The translations under genes and the position numbers were made by a program. Shown here piece by piece: positions 51,459-60,751 of a stretch of DNA of 64,000 nt (the first letter of the stretch is position 1; each line of letters starts with the position of its first letter). Below the pieces are notes generated by a model. That model was given only the letters and a program-made list of their open reading frames with translations, was not told the DNA's origin and searched no databases. This stretch comes from Parabacteroides gordonii MS-1 = DSM 23371 (lineage in GTDB: Bacteria; Bacteroidota; Bacteroidia; Bacteroidales; Tannerellaceae), in NCBI RefSeq assembly GCF_000969825.1, contig NZ_KQ033919.1, positions 2,221,088 to 2,285,087 of the forward strand, in the 5' to 3' direction.

Positions 51459-52595
51459 TTATCCTATAATGTATTTTGAATAAGGCAACTTAGACAGCAA
51501 CCAGACAAATCCCCAGGTAGCTGCCAGTGTAAAGACAGCCGAAACAGGCACGATAGCCGACACTGGAATCCCCAGCCAAAGAGTCAACAGATAAGAAGGC
51601 CCTACAAAGAAATAATGCACGCAATAGACTCCGAATCCCAACTTTGTCAGATTAGCCAACGCGCGACAGATCAAAGGAGACGAAATACGTACCTTCTGTA
51701 CCAGCAGGAAGATAGCAGCCGTCATCAGCATCGCATTCGGCGAACAATAGGTGAAAAACAGCTCCATCCCCTCCTCGCTTACATTCGGATCGGAAGTCAT
51801 ATAGCGGAAACCGTTAAAAGTGATCAGGAAACCGACCACAAACAGCGGAATAGTGATTGCCAGCGTCTTTGCAACCGACCAGTTATTCCCTTTCCCCAGA
51901 TAATGGCCCAGCAGTAGGTACCCGTTGAATCCGGCGAAATAATAGAACAGCCCGTAGGCATTCCATGAACAGGTTCCGAATAGATAATGCGAAACAAACT
52001 CCATCAGATAAGGTATAAACAGCGAAATACCCCAACCTGCCAGGAACCAGCGTTTAGCCTCATCGGAAGCTTTCTCCACCCAGGCCGAAAATACCGGCAT
52101 ATACAAATACAGTCCGATCAGCGCATAGATATACCACATCGGCGTAGCATAAACCGTAAAGTTGATCGGGATCATGGCTATATCTTTCAATCCGTCTGCC
52201 AGAGATGCCGAAGGATCGGGTGCCCAGGGGAAGAAATCAGTCACCAGTTCTGCACTTCCTCCTACCCATTGGATAAACCACGGAGCCAGATTAAAAAGTA
52301 CCGACCAGATCAGGAAAGGAAAGAATACGCGTGGAATGCGTTTCTTATAAAAGACGGAAGCCTCCTGCTTCACCGGCAACAACAGAAAGCCTGTCATCAT
52401 CACAAACAGGGGGACACAAGCCCTCAACATAGAGCCATAGAACGATCCCCAGAAATTAATTTCCGGATTGGCACGCGACTCCGGAGAGGCATTAAACGGG
52501 TCTGTACAATGACAGGCTATGACCATCAGGATAGCAATGAAGCGAAGTGCGTCCAACCATACGATATGCGGACGCGCGGTAGTAGTGTTATTCAT
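51459..52595 (-). CDS. Acyltransferase 3 family membrane protein
   Basis: Integral membrane O-acyltransferase, 378 residues, about ten spans. The N-terminal signature is intact (WLDALRFIAILMVIACHCTDP, with the conserved R and H), followed by RACVPLFVMMTGFLLL and KKRIPRVFFPFLIWSVLF. Such enzymes acetylate surface glycans or glycolipids; the acceptor is unknown. It is 68 bp downstream of the interrupted AraC-type regulator on the same strand. Confidence 0.9.
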   Translation of the reverse strand: MNNTTTARPHIVWLDALRFIAILMVIACHCTDPFNASPESRANPEINFWGSFYGSMLRACVPLFVMMTGFLLLPVKQEASVFYKKRIPRVFFPFLIWSVLFNLAPWFIQWVGGSAELVTDFFPWAPDPSASLADGLKDIAMIPINFTVYATPMWYIYALIGLYLYMPVFSAWVEKASDEAKRWFLAGWGISLFIPYLMEFVSHYLFGTCSWNAYGLFYYFAGFNGYLLLGHYLGKGNNWSVAKTLAITIPLFVVGFLITFNGFRYMTSDPNVSEEGMELFFTYCSPNAMLMTAAIFLLVQKVRISSPLICRALANLTKLGFGVYCVHYFFVGPSYLLTLWLGIPVSAIVPVSAVFTLAATWGFVWLLSKLPYSKYIIG

Positions 52596-52663
52596 GATAA
52601 GATTATTTTCTTTATTCAGGATGTAAAAGTAAGTAATCTTATCAGATTCTACAAGACAGAGGG

Positions 52664-53791
52664 TTATCCTCTCTTATATTCGGAAGGTACAATCCCGGTT
52701 TGCTTCGTAAATGCCCTGCGGAATGTACTGATGGAATGAAAACCGGAGCGTTCGGCAATATCCTGGATGCTGGCCAACGGTTCGGCATCCATCAGGCGTT
52801 TGCTCTCTTCCACCCGGAACTGATTCACATAATCGGAGAAGGACATTCCCAGCTCTTTGTTGAATAACTGGGAAAGATAGGAACGGCTGATCGGGAATAC
52901 CCGTTGCAGGTCAGTCAACCGCAAATCGTCACGCAGGTAAGGTTTCTCTTTCTCGAACCAGGTGTTTACTTCTTCTGCATAACGTTTAAACAACATGCTT
53001 TGCTGTTCATCGTCGTCATCATTTTCTTCGTCGTTCTCATCCACAGGCGAGTTCCACCCATTCCTGAAAGTACGATCTAATTGGATATTCTTAAGAAACA
53101 GGGCATTATAAAAGAAATAAAACCAAACGACAAGGAGCACAGCCTTATCGACAACATAAAGAATCGGAATATCCGTAAACAGCAATATCAGGTAAAGAAC
53201 ATAGAGGATTAACAAGACGATCATAGTTCTTTTCAGCCAGATCAGGTCTTAATTTTCAGGGTCAGACACATTTTCACTAAGATATTCCGAATACTCTTTC
53301 CCGTATTTCATGACCAGATAAATAGGCAACGCCATATAAACGACAGTCAATGCAAAGACAAGCAAACGTAGACATACATCAAGATTCAAATCATTAAAAA
53401 CGTCCCGTACGGAATAATAAACATGGATTTCTCCGCCACACAAGCGGTAAGTCAGATAAGATAAACCACCTATAATAACAGGAGAAAGAAAGATAGAAAA
53501 ACGCTTAAAAGTAAGATATCCGGGGCGTAGCTTTTCAATCACATAAGCGGCCAGACAAGCTACTACGAAACAACTGGCAATAAGTACATCCGGATGGAAC
53601 GCTTCTTTTGCATCGTGCAGGTAAAAATTAACTATATTCCTGATTACGGCCATAGCGGCCCACATAATCATACTCCAACCCAGAATATGTCGTGCCCTGT
53701 TGCCGAATGATCTCAATAGCATCATAATGCCGCCTAAAATGCACAGGCCGATTATTTGCATACTCAATAAAAACTGTATTTTTTCCAACAT
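52664..53791 (-). pseudogene. AraC-family regulator with membrane N-terminus, split by a stop codon
   Basis: Two open frames lie in the same phase, separated by one TAA (53249-53251) and eight codons. Upstream part (180 codons): five or six hydrophobic segments. Downstream part (frame from 53248): D-L-I-W-L-K-R-T, then two more hydrophobic segments, an acidic linker (DENDEENDDDDEQQ) and a complete AraC HTH (SRSYLSQLFNKELGMSF, RSGFHSISTFRRAFTKQTGI). Read through, it gives one protein of about 375 residues, normal for Bacteroidetes membrane-anchored AraC regulators. A single nonsense change is the simplest reading; translation could restart at Met 53224 and still make a DNA-binding part with two spans. 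Confidence 0.8.
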
Positions 53792-53996
53792 ACTTCTTCC
53801 CCTCGTTTATCTATAAACAAATTGCTCTCTCAAATAGTTGATTTGCACCATATTTAGACAATTTGACGCATTTAGATTATTTGCTTCATGCGTTTTTATA
53901 CGATTTCATCGTGGTTTTATACCGTATGATCTCTTATTTTGCTCAAACCGCCGGATATTTGCAATATGAAATTTGATACAAAAATAGCATAAAAGT

Positions 53997-54956
53997 ATGA
54001 GAAATTTATTACTATTTATTACACTGATTTTCTGTTTGGCAGGTTGCTCCAACGAGGGCAATATCGCAGCCATTGAGAGTATTAGCGCAAAAGAGAAACC
54101 ATTAAAAATTATTACACGTATTTTAACTACCAAGTCTGCAAATTTTATCCAGGAATTTAAAGACGGATCAGAAATCGGATTGCTGATCACCCGCGAAGAG
54201 GACGGCGGATTGTATGACGAGGATAGTGATTACGTAAACGTAAAAGCGCACGCAAATTTAATTAGTAATAAAATCTCCTGGCGGCAAACGCCGGAAGTCA
54301 CACTTAACTTTGATCCGGCCACCGTGTATGCCTATTATCCATATCAGTCGCAGATGCGGCTGAGCGTAGCCAGTATTCCTGTAAGGCTCTACTCGGATGC
54401 TGCTCAGACTCCCGACTATATGTATGGCACACACGCTGTTGGTCAGAAGATAGTGAACAGTATATCACCCGTGGTTCTTCTGAATATGAATCATGCCTTA
54501 TCTCTCCTCTCCTTCCAGGTCAACCTGCAAGGAAGTGGCAACGAAGATTATCAGCTGACGGCTATCCAGGTAGGCAATAAAGCCGGAGGAAGTGCCCTGA
54601 TATGTAAAGGTATGATGGATATACGCAGCGGAGAAATAACCGGTACGGCAGGCTGCAAGACCTCGACCCGGCTACATCTTCCGGAACCTGTCACATTGAC
54701 AAAAGAGTTCTGCGATCCGCAACAGATCATGGTGATCCCAACATCGGCCCCTATCGCTGAAGGAGACATTGAAGCGCTGTTCACCATAAATGGAAATTCG
54801 TACAAGTACAAGATCCCGGCTCAAACCGTCTGGGAGAAAGGACATAAATACCTCTACAAATTAACTCTCAGCGGAGAGGCTCTTACATTGAAAGAGGTAT
54901 CCGTTACCGACTGGATACAGGGTAACGGTGAAGATGCTACAGGCAGCATTATGTAA
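53997..54956 (+). CDS. Fimbrillin-family lipoprotein
   Basis: 319 residues, lipobox CLAGC with lipidated Cys17. The body fits the fimbrillin/Mfa-like family: N-terminal IGLLITREEDGGLYDED, the YAYYPYQSQ strand, SLLSFQVNLQ, GTAGCKTSTRLHL, MVIPTSAPIAEGD, and the C-terminal QTVWEKGHKYLYKLTLSGEAL followed by VTDWIQGN. Such proteins are fimbria stalk or tip subunits, polymerised by strand exchange after gingipain-type cleavage. No other fimbrial gene is next to it, so it may be a solitary or accessory subunit. Confidence 0.88.
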   Translation: MRNLLLFITLIFCLAGCSNEGNIAAIESISAKEKPLKIITRILTTKSANFIQEFKDGSEIGLLITREEDGGLYDEDSDYVNVKAHANLISNKISWRQTPEVTLNFDPATVYAYYPYQSQMRLSVASIPVRLYSDAAQTPDYMYGTHAVGQKIVNSISPVVLLNMNHALSLLSFQVNLQGSGNEDYQLTAIQVGNKAGGSALICKGMMDIRSGEITGTAGCKTSTRLHLPEPVTLTKEFCDPQQIMVIPTSAPIAEGDIEALFTINGNSYKYKIPAQTVWEKGHKYLYKLTLSGEALTLKEVSVTDWIQGNGEDATGSIM

Positions 54957-55190
54957 GTTTTATTTTATGTTTTGGTTATGGTTAGAATCTCTGGATAACT
55001 GCATTTTGTTGTGATACCGATGAGGGCTGCCCGGATGTACGGACGATAAGTCTGATAGAGCATACCCCCGGCATTGCAAGAAGAAATACAGTGATCGTTA
55101 AGAAGGAAAGTCTCCCTCATTAATTACCCGACATCCGGTAAAGAGGCCTAAAAAACATCCTTCAAACAGGATTCTATAAGTGTAAACGCC

Positions 55191-55219
55191 GTGGCAAGTT
55201 GTTCCATGCATCTTGCCAC
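55191..55219. repeat. Hairpin in the gene-free stretch
   Basis: GTGGCAAG / CTTGCCAC, 8 bp perfect with a 13-nt loop, extendable to 11 bp with one bulge. It belongs to the 608-bp stretch 54957-55564 after the fimbrillin gene, where no gene is credible: only a 44-codon open frame without a start codon was seen near 55000-55130. Confidence 0.6.
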
Positions 55220-55325
55220 CGGCCACTACACCGAATCGACCATCCGGGATACGGCAGCGGCCAATCCCTTGAAAAAGAATTAACGAACTAACTCGTGAGA
55301 GTTACGTATACATTTAATTAATACT

Positions 55326-55465
55326 AAAATAGTAGTAATGAAGCCGGCTCCGAATACCGCGTCTTGCACTCAACAAGGCGCATATTCCCTCTCAACTTAT
55401 CGCCGACAACACTCTTTTATTTGACCCTAACCTTACCGGAGCCGGTTTCATTATGCTACTATTTT
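55326..55465. repeat. Long imperfect inverted repeat
   Basis: AAAATAGTAGTAATGAAGCC continuing to GGCTCCG (55326-55352) is the near-complement of CGGAGCCGGTTTCATTATGC continuing to TACTATTTT (55437-55465); arms of 27-29 bp with a few mismatches and an indel, about 84 bp between. It could be a large stem-loop terminator, a MITE-like remnant or a decayed invertible segment upstream of the sigma factor. Confidence 0.7.
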
Positions 55466-55510
55466 TTCCTCTGTATTTTATCAATCAGTATCATTATTCT
55501 ATTAAAGAGA

Positions 55511-55540
55511 TTTGAATTTTGTTTATTTTCCCTACATTTG
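55511..55540 (+). promoter_or_regulatory. Sigma factor gene promoter
   Basis: -33 TTTG (55511-55514), 18-bp spacer, -7 TACATTTG (55533-55540), 24 bp before the ATG. Confidence 0.65.
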
Positions 55541-55564
55541 CCCTCAAACGACTATTGAGAAAAG

Positions 55565-56125
55565 ATGATCGGGACTGAGATACATAATTTCAATACTTTA
55601 TACACTAAATTCTACAGAAAATCTTTTCTGTTCACCAAATCCTATGTACATGATGAATGTATTGCCGAAGATATTGTGTCGGATGTCCTGATCAAATTAT
55701 GGGAAATATTGAAAGAAAAGGAGATCGAACACATTGAAGCTTTACTACTGACCACACTAAAAAACAAATCGCTCGACCATCTGAAGCACGAAGCGATCAA
55801 GACCGAAGCCCTTCACTCGCTGACAGACATGAAACAAAGAGAACTGGATATCCGCATCTCTACCCTGGAAGCATGCAATCCCGAAGACATATTCTCTACC
55901 GAGGTACAACAGATCATCACAACTACTTTAGCCCGTTTACCGGAACAAACCCGGCGTGTTTTCGAAATGAGCCGCTTCGAAAACAAAACAAATAAAGAAA
56001 TAGCCGAAGCGCTCCAATTAACAGTAAAAGGTGTTGAGTATCATATCACTAAAGCTTTAAAACCACTACGGGAGAATCTGAAAGATTATCTTCCTCTTTT
56101 CTATTTCTTCTTCTTTTTCCAATAA
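55565..56125 (+). CDS. ECF RNA polymerase sigma factor
   Basis: 186 residues, sigma-70 region 2 at about 10-80 (YVHDECIAEDIVSDVLIKLW) and region 4 at about 128-178 (LARLPEQTRRVFEMSRFENK, then TNKEIAEALQLTVKGVEYHI). It is of the Bacteroidetes type paired with FecR and an STN-containing SusC, both of which follow. Released from its anti-sigma when the transporter binds its glycan, it should transcribe the 57.3-63 kb genes. The protein ends in an odd Phe-rich tail (FYFFFFFQ). Confidence 0.93.
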   Translation: MIGTEIHNFNTLYTKFYRKSFLFTKSYVHDECIAEDIVSDVLIKLWEILKEKEIEHIEALLLTTLKNKSLDHLKHEAIKTEALHSLTDMKQRELDIRISTLEACNPEDIFSTEVQQIITTTLARLPEQTRRVFEMSRFENKTNKEIAEALQLTVKGVEYHITKALKPLRENLKDYLPLFYFFFFFQ

Positions 56126-56209
56126 ATCTTCATTTACACACTAGGGTTATTACTTTATGAATCGTTTTAATAGTAACGGGGCATAAAACATGCCAATAAA
56201 AAGAAGTAA

Positions 56210-57151
56210 ATGAACCAGGAGACACTACATAAATATATTGCAGGTGAAGCAACATCGGAAGAAAAGGAAGATGTTGCCCGCTGGCTGGATGCTGACAAGA
56301 AAAACATGAAAGAATTTCTTGCCCAGCGCAAATTATATGATATATCTATCTGGCAGCAGGAGCAAGAGCCCGTTTTTGTTGCCGGGAGTAATAAACGATG
56401 GACATTACGATCTGCTTCCATCGAATTCTCCAAGATAGCAGCCATCTTCCTGATTACTTTCACCGTCTTATATTCATTTATGATGAATAAAGGTACAATC
56501 GACCCGGCAAAAATGCAAACAATCTTCGTTCCACCTGGCCAACGGGCCGAACTGACATTGACCGATGGTACCAAAGTATGGTTAAATGCAAAAACGACTT
56601 TCACCTTCCCCGATAAATTCACAGCTTGCAGTCGTGATGTTACATTAGATGGAGAGGGTTACTTTGAAGTGACCAAAGACATAGAAAAGCCTTTCACCGT
56701 TAAGACCGATAAATACAATATAAAGGTACTGGGTACGGAATTCAATGTAACAGCTTACTCTACTTCTCCTGTCTTTGAAACTTCCCTATTAAAGGGAGCT
56801 GTCGAGGTCTCTTCGCCTGCAACAAATACCAGGATCAACCTGGAACCCAATACCCGCACATATATTGAAAACGGGATATTGAAGAAAGGAGTGATTGAAC
56901 ATCAAACCTACTTCTTATGGAAAGAAGGTCTGATCTGTTTCTATGACGAACCGGTCGGCAAAATGATAGACAAACTCGAATTATACTATGATGTAAAGAT
57001 CGATGTACAGAATGAAAAATTACTCAAAAACCGCTATTCCGGAAAATTCAGGACAAAAGATGGTGTCGAACATGTATTGAGAGTTCTTCAGTTAAGTAAC
57101 AAGTTTACCTACATAAAAGACAATGACTTGAATCTGATCACCATTAAATAA
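56210..57151 (+). CDS. FecR-family anti-sigma factor
   Basis: 313 residues. N-terminal cytoplasmic anti-sigma part with the DUF4880-like start (LHKYIAGEATSEEKEDVARW), one TM at about 75-92, then the periplasmic FecR domain (PPGQRAELTLTDGTKVWLNA, GEGYFEVTKD, VLGTEFNVTAY) and a C-terminal domain that contacts the STN domain (YDVKIDVQNEKLLKNRYSG). It lies 84 bp after the sigma gene and 151 bp before the STN-SusC gene. Confidence 0.93.
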   Translation: MNQETLHKYIAGEATSEEKEDVARWLDADKKNMKEFLAQRKLYDISIWQQEQEPVFVAGSNKRWTLRSASIEFSKIAAIFLITFTVLYSFMMNKGTIDPAKMQTIFVPPGQRAELTLTDGTKVWLNAKTTFTFPDKFTACSRDVTLDGEGYFEVTKDIEKPFTVKTDKYNIKVLGTEFNVTAYSTSPVFETSLLKGAVEVSSPATNTRINLEPNTRTYIENGILKKGVIEHQTYFLWKEGLICFYDEPVGKMIDKLELYYDVKIDVQNEKLLKNRYSGKFRTKDGVEHVLRVLQLSNKFTYIKDNDLNLITIK

Positions 57152-57203
57152 ATTAATCACAAAAACAGTTAGCCTATGACGTAAAAGACATGAACAAAAC
57201 AAA

Positions 57204-57235
57204 AAACCGGAAAGTGCTCGAACACTTCCCGGTTT
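57204..57235 (+). terminator. Hairpin between fecR and susC
   Basis: Stem AAACCGGAAAGTG / CACTTCCCGGTTT with one mismatch and a CTCGAA loop. There is no T-run; it probably separates the sigma/anti-sigma transcript from the transporter genes. Confidence 0.6.
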
Positions 57236-57302
57236 AGAGCAAGTCAATACCCGACTTCATTCCTTAAATATCTAAGTATTAACTAACACAGTTTACAAAA
57301 GT

Positions 57303-60300
57303 ATGAAAAATATTTTGTACGGGGATTCTTTTATCCCACTTAAACCACATTTTAAATACACATTCCGTATTATGAAATTAGTCTTCGTGTACCTCTTTAT
57401 TTTCGTATCCGGGGTATTTGCAACGGAAGCGACTTCACAAACAACCAGAGTGTCTATTGTCGCAAAGAATATTTCGACGCAGGAGCTCATGCAGGAGATC
57501 GAAAAGCAGACAGATTACCTGTTTGTATACAACAAAAATGAAGTGAACCTAAATCGTAAAGTAACTATTCAGGCAACCAACCAAACAGTTATTGAAGTCC
57601 TGAATAAAGCTTTCAGTCAGACAGATATCGCTTTTGCTATGGAAGGTTCAAATATCATGCTAATGAAAAAAGAGTCGAAAGAAACTTCTCCTTCTATCCA
57701 ACAAAAAGGACGTACCATTAATGGAGTAGTTACAGACGAAAAAGGTGAAACGATTATCGGAGCCAACGTATCGGTAAAAGGAACAACTATCGGCACAATC
57801 ACGGATATAGACGGGAAATTTACCCTGGATATACCGGAAGGAGCAAAGCTCCAGGTTTCTTATATCGGCTACCTGACTCAGGATATCACAGTAGGAAACA
57901 ATACCTCTCTTAATATAAAACTCCTTGAAGACACACAGAATCTGGATGAGATCGTAGTTGTCGGATATGGTGTACAGAAAAAGAGCAGTGTATCCGGAGC
58001 GATTGCTACAATCGCACAAAACGATATTAAGAAAGCGGCAACATCGAATTTAAGTGATGCTTTGGTTGGACAGATGCCCGGCTTGATCGCTGTAAACGAA
58101 TCCGGAAAACCTGGTTCCGGTTCCAAACTTCTGATCCGTGGACAAGGAACCTGGAATAATAGTGATCCGCTGGTAATCGTCGACGGTATAGAACGTGACT
58201 TCAGCAATCTCGACCCGAATGAGGTTGAAACGATCTCCGTCCTGAAAGATGCAGCAGCAGCTGCCGTCTATGGTGCACGCGCTGCTAACGGAGTTATCCT
58301 GGTAACAACCAAGCGAGGAAAAGACGGAAAACCTTCCGTAAAACTGGATACTTATTACGGACTGAAAAACGTAACACGTTACCCAGATCTGGCTACCCCT
58401 TATGAATGGGCTTCTACCCGTAACAAGGCATACCTGATGGATGGTGTCAGCCCTAACGATAACCGTATTTTTACTCAGGAACAACTGGAGAACTTCAGAA
58501 CAGGTGGACAGGGAACAGACTGGTATAAAGAGACATTCAATAAAACAGCACCTCAGTATTATGCGAACCTCAATTTATCGGGAGGATCGGAAAAAGTAAA
58601 ATATTTTGTTTCTTTAGGACACCATTCGGAAGATGGCCTGATCGACAATTTCAACTACAAGAAATACAATTTCCGCTCCAACATCGATGCGAAGGTAACC
58701 GAACGGTTCACCATCTCGGCCGATGTAGATGCCAGTACCAGAACTTACAATAGTCCGGGATGGAAAGCAGAAGATCTGTTTCATTACGTAGCTCGTCAAA
58801 ATCCGACACTTCCGGCTTATCACCCGAACGGTTTACCAGCCAACACAAATGGCGAACACTTACCGGAAATGGTTCACAGTTCGGGTAATAATAAAGAAAC
58901 TTACAATGATTTCCGTGTTACCTTTAAAGCTGACTACAAAATCCCCGGAATTGAAGGATTGGTGGCTAGAGGGATGTTCTCCTATGGCAAAAACTATATG
59001 TATAATAAGAAGTTCTTTATTCCATACTCGATGTATGACGTTAACGAGAACGGAGATATCACGAACACAAAAGTAGTAGGAGAGAAAACGAAGCTGGATG
59101 AAAAATTCGATCAGGGTGACGGTTATACTTACAATGTCTCCTTAAACTACAACCGCACATTCGGTAAACATGATGTAGGCTTCCTGTTCCTGTATGAACA
59201 AGAGTCTTCCAAAGGCAATGAGTTTTCAGCTTTCCGCACCAACTTTGTTTCCAATTCGGTACCACAGCTTTCTGCCGGTGGCGATGCAGATAAAACAAAC
59301 GCAGGTAAAGCAAATGAGTGGGCACGCAACGGTCTGGTCGGACGTATTAATTACGCATTCGACTCCAGATATATGTTTGAAGCCTCTTTCCGTTACGACG
59401 GATCCATTACATTCCCCAAAGGACACAGATATGGATTCTTCCCTTCAGTTTCCGGAGCTTGGAGAATATCTAACGAAGCGTTCATTAAAGACAACTTCTC
59501 CTTTATCGATAATCTTAAGTTAAGAGCCTCATACGGAACATTAGGTAACGACCAGGTAAAACTATGGCAATACATGTCTGAATTTGTATATTCGGATGTA
59601 GCAACCATAGGTGGGAAAAATACCAACAGTATTGCCGTTTACAAAGATTTATTCCCTAACCCTAATATCACCTGGGAAAAATCATCCACTTTCGATGTCG
59701 GGCTCGAAGGTATGTTATGGCAAGGCTTACTGAGCTTTGAACTCGACTTCTTCTCCAAAAGAACCAAAGACATCTTAGCTCCTCAGATCAGGACGATTCC
59801 AGAAACATTCGGAGCCACACTGCCTGATGTTAACTATGGTATCCTGGATAATAAAGGGATAGAAATAGCGGTCAGCCACTCACATAAGATTGGCGACTTC
59901 ACTTATAAAGTAGGTGGAAACTTCAGTTTCGTCCGCAATAAAGTAATCAAGTTTGATGAGAGTGAAAGTACTCCGGATTATTACAAAGTCGTTGGCAGGC
60001 CATTTACCCATACACTAAGTACCAGCGGTGGAAAAGTATCATTAATGGATAAGACAACGGAGAAAATTGGCCGTCCTTATGCCGGACTTGTCGGCATGAA
60101 AGCGATCGGTATTTTCCAGTCACAGGATGAAATCGATGCCTGGCCGAAGCAGTTCAATGGAGGCCAGAAGCCGGGTGATGTTAAATATGCAGATGTAAAC
60201 GGTGATGGAATGATCAATGAAAATGACCTGATTGTTGTAGACCGCTACGGCTCAATTCCTGAAATTATTTACGGATTCAATCTTGCATGCGGATGGAAAG

Positions 60301-60737
60301 GTTTCGAATTGACGGCTTTATTCCAGGGGGCAGCTCATAAATCCATCATGCTGGAAGGATACGGAACTACCATGTTCCTCGACGGCTCAAGTAACTATTA
60401 CAGCTATTTGTCAGACGGCTCATGGTCGCCCGAAAATACAGGAGCCAAATATCCGCGTGCCTATGTAGGAGGAAACAGCAATAACAACCGTGCATCGAGT
60501 ATATGGATGAAGAATGGTAACTACCTGCGTCTGAAAAATATTGAATTATCATATACTTTCCCGAAATCGATATTAGAGAAAACGAAAGTTATCAATGGAT
60601 TACGATTATACATTAACGGCACGAACTTATTAACGTTCGATAAGTTGGATATCATGGACCCGGAAATGACTGGCGGTTCCGCCCAATATTATCCGCAACT
60701 GAAATCAGTAAACTTTGGTCTTAATTTCACATACTAA
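57303..60737 (+). CDS. SusC-family TonB-dependent transporter with STN domain
   Basis: Outer-membrane glycan importer that also signals to FecR; 1144 residues, start at 57303 or at Met24 (57372), which would give the usual signal-peptide length. The STN (secretin/TonB N-terminal) domain is about 50-120 (ISTQELMQEIEKQTDYLFVY, ATNQTVIEVLNKAF). CarboxypepD_reg-like domain about 138-215, TonB box DEIVVVGYG, plug with LIRGQGTWNNSDPLVIVDGI and AAVYGARAANGVILVTTK, then the barrel to VNFGLNFTY. The STN domain is the difference from the SusC at 42.5 kb and marks this as the sensor of the sigma/FecR switch. Confidence 0.95.
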   Translation: MKNILYGDSFIPLKPHFKYTFRIMKLVFVYLFIFVSGVFATEATSQTTRVSIVAKNISTQELMQEIEKQTDYLFVYNKNEVNLNRKVTIQATNQTVIEVLNKAFSQTDIAFAMEGSNIMLMKKESKETSPSIQQKGRTINGVVTDEKGETIIGANVSVKGTTIGTITDIDGKFTLDIPEGAKLQVSYIGYLTQDITVGNNTSLNIKLLEDTQNLDEIVVVGYGVQKKSSVSGAIATIAQNDIKKAATSNLSDALVGQMPGLIAVNESGKPGSGSKLLIRGQGTWNNSDPLVIVDGIERDFSNLDPNEVETISVLKDAAAAAVYGARAANGVILVTTKRGKDGKPSVKLDTYYGLKNVTRYPDLATPYEWASTRNKAYLMDGVSPNDNRIFTQEQLENFRTGGQGTDWYKETFNKTAPQYYANLNLSGGSEKVKYFVSLGHHSEDGLIDNFNYKKYNFRSNIDAKVTERFTISADVDASTRTYNSPGWKAEDLFHYVARQNPTLPAYHPNGLPANTNGEHLPEMVHSSGNNKETYNDFRVTFKADYKIPGIEGLVARGMFSYGKNYMYNKKFFIPYSMYDVNENGDITNTKVVGEKTKLDEKFDQGDGYTYNVSLNYNRTFGKHDVGFLFLYEQESSKGNEFSAFRTNFVSNSVPQLSAGGDADKTNAGKANEWARNGLVGRINYAFDSRYMFEASFRYDGSITFPKGHRYGFFPSVSGAWRISNEAFIKDNFSFIDNLKLRASYGTLGNDQVKLWQYMSEFVYSDVATIGGKNTNSIAVYKDLFPNPNITWEKSSTFDVGLEGMLWQGLLSFELDFFSKRTKDILAPQIRTIPETFGATLPDVNYGILDNKGIEIAVSHSHKIGDFTYKVGGNFSFVRNKVIKFDESESTPDYYKVVGRPFTHTLSTSGGKVSLMDKTTEKIGRPYAGLVGMKAIGIFQSQDEIDAWPKQFNGGQKPGDVKYADVNGDGMINENDLIVVDRYGSIPEIIYGFNLACGWKGFELTALFQGAAHKSIMLEGYGTTMFLDGSSNYYSYLSDGSWSPENTGAKYPRAYVGGNSNNNRASSIWMKNGNYLRLKNIELSYTFPKSILEKTKVINGLRLYINGTNLLTFDKLDIMDPEMTGGSAQYYPQLKSVNFGLNFTY

Positions 60738-60751
60738 ATAAAGAAGGAATC

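Noticed and set aside
52664-53224. Stand-alone AraC regulator gene
   Set aside because: It continues the frame of the upstream ORF across a single stop codon and the sum has the normal family length, so an interrupted gene is the better call.
54990-55130. 44-codon open frame in the gap after the fimbrillin gene
   Set aside because: No start codon, no recognisable motif and no promoter next to it.
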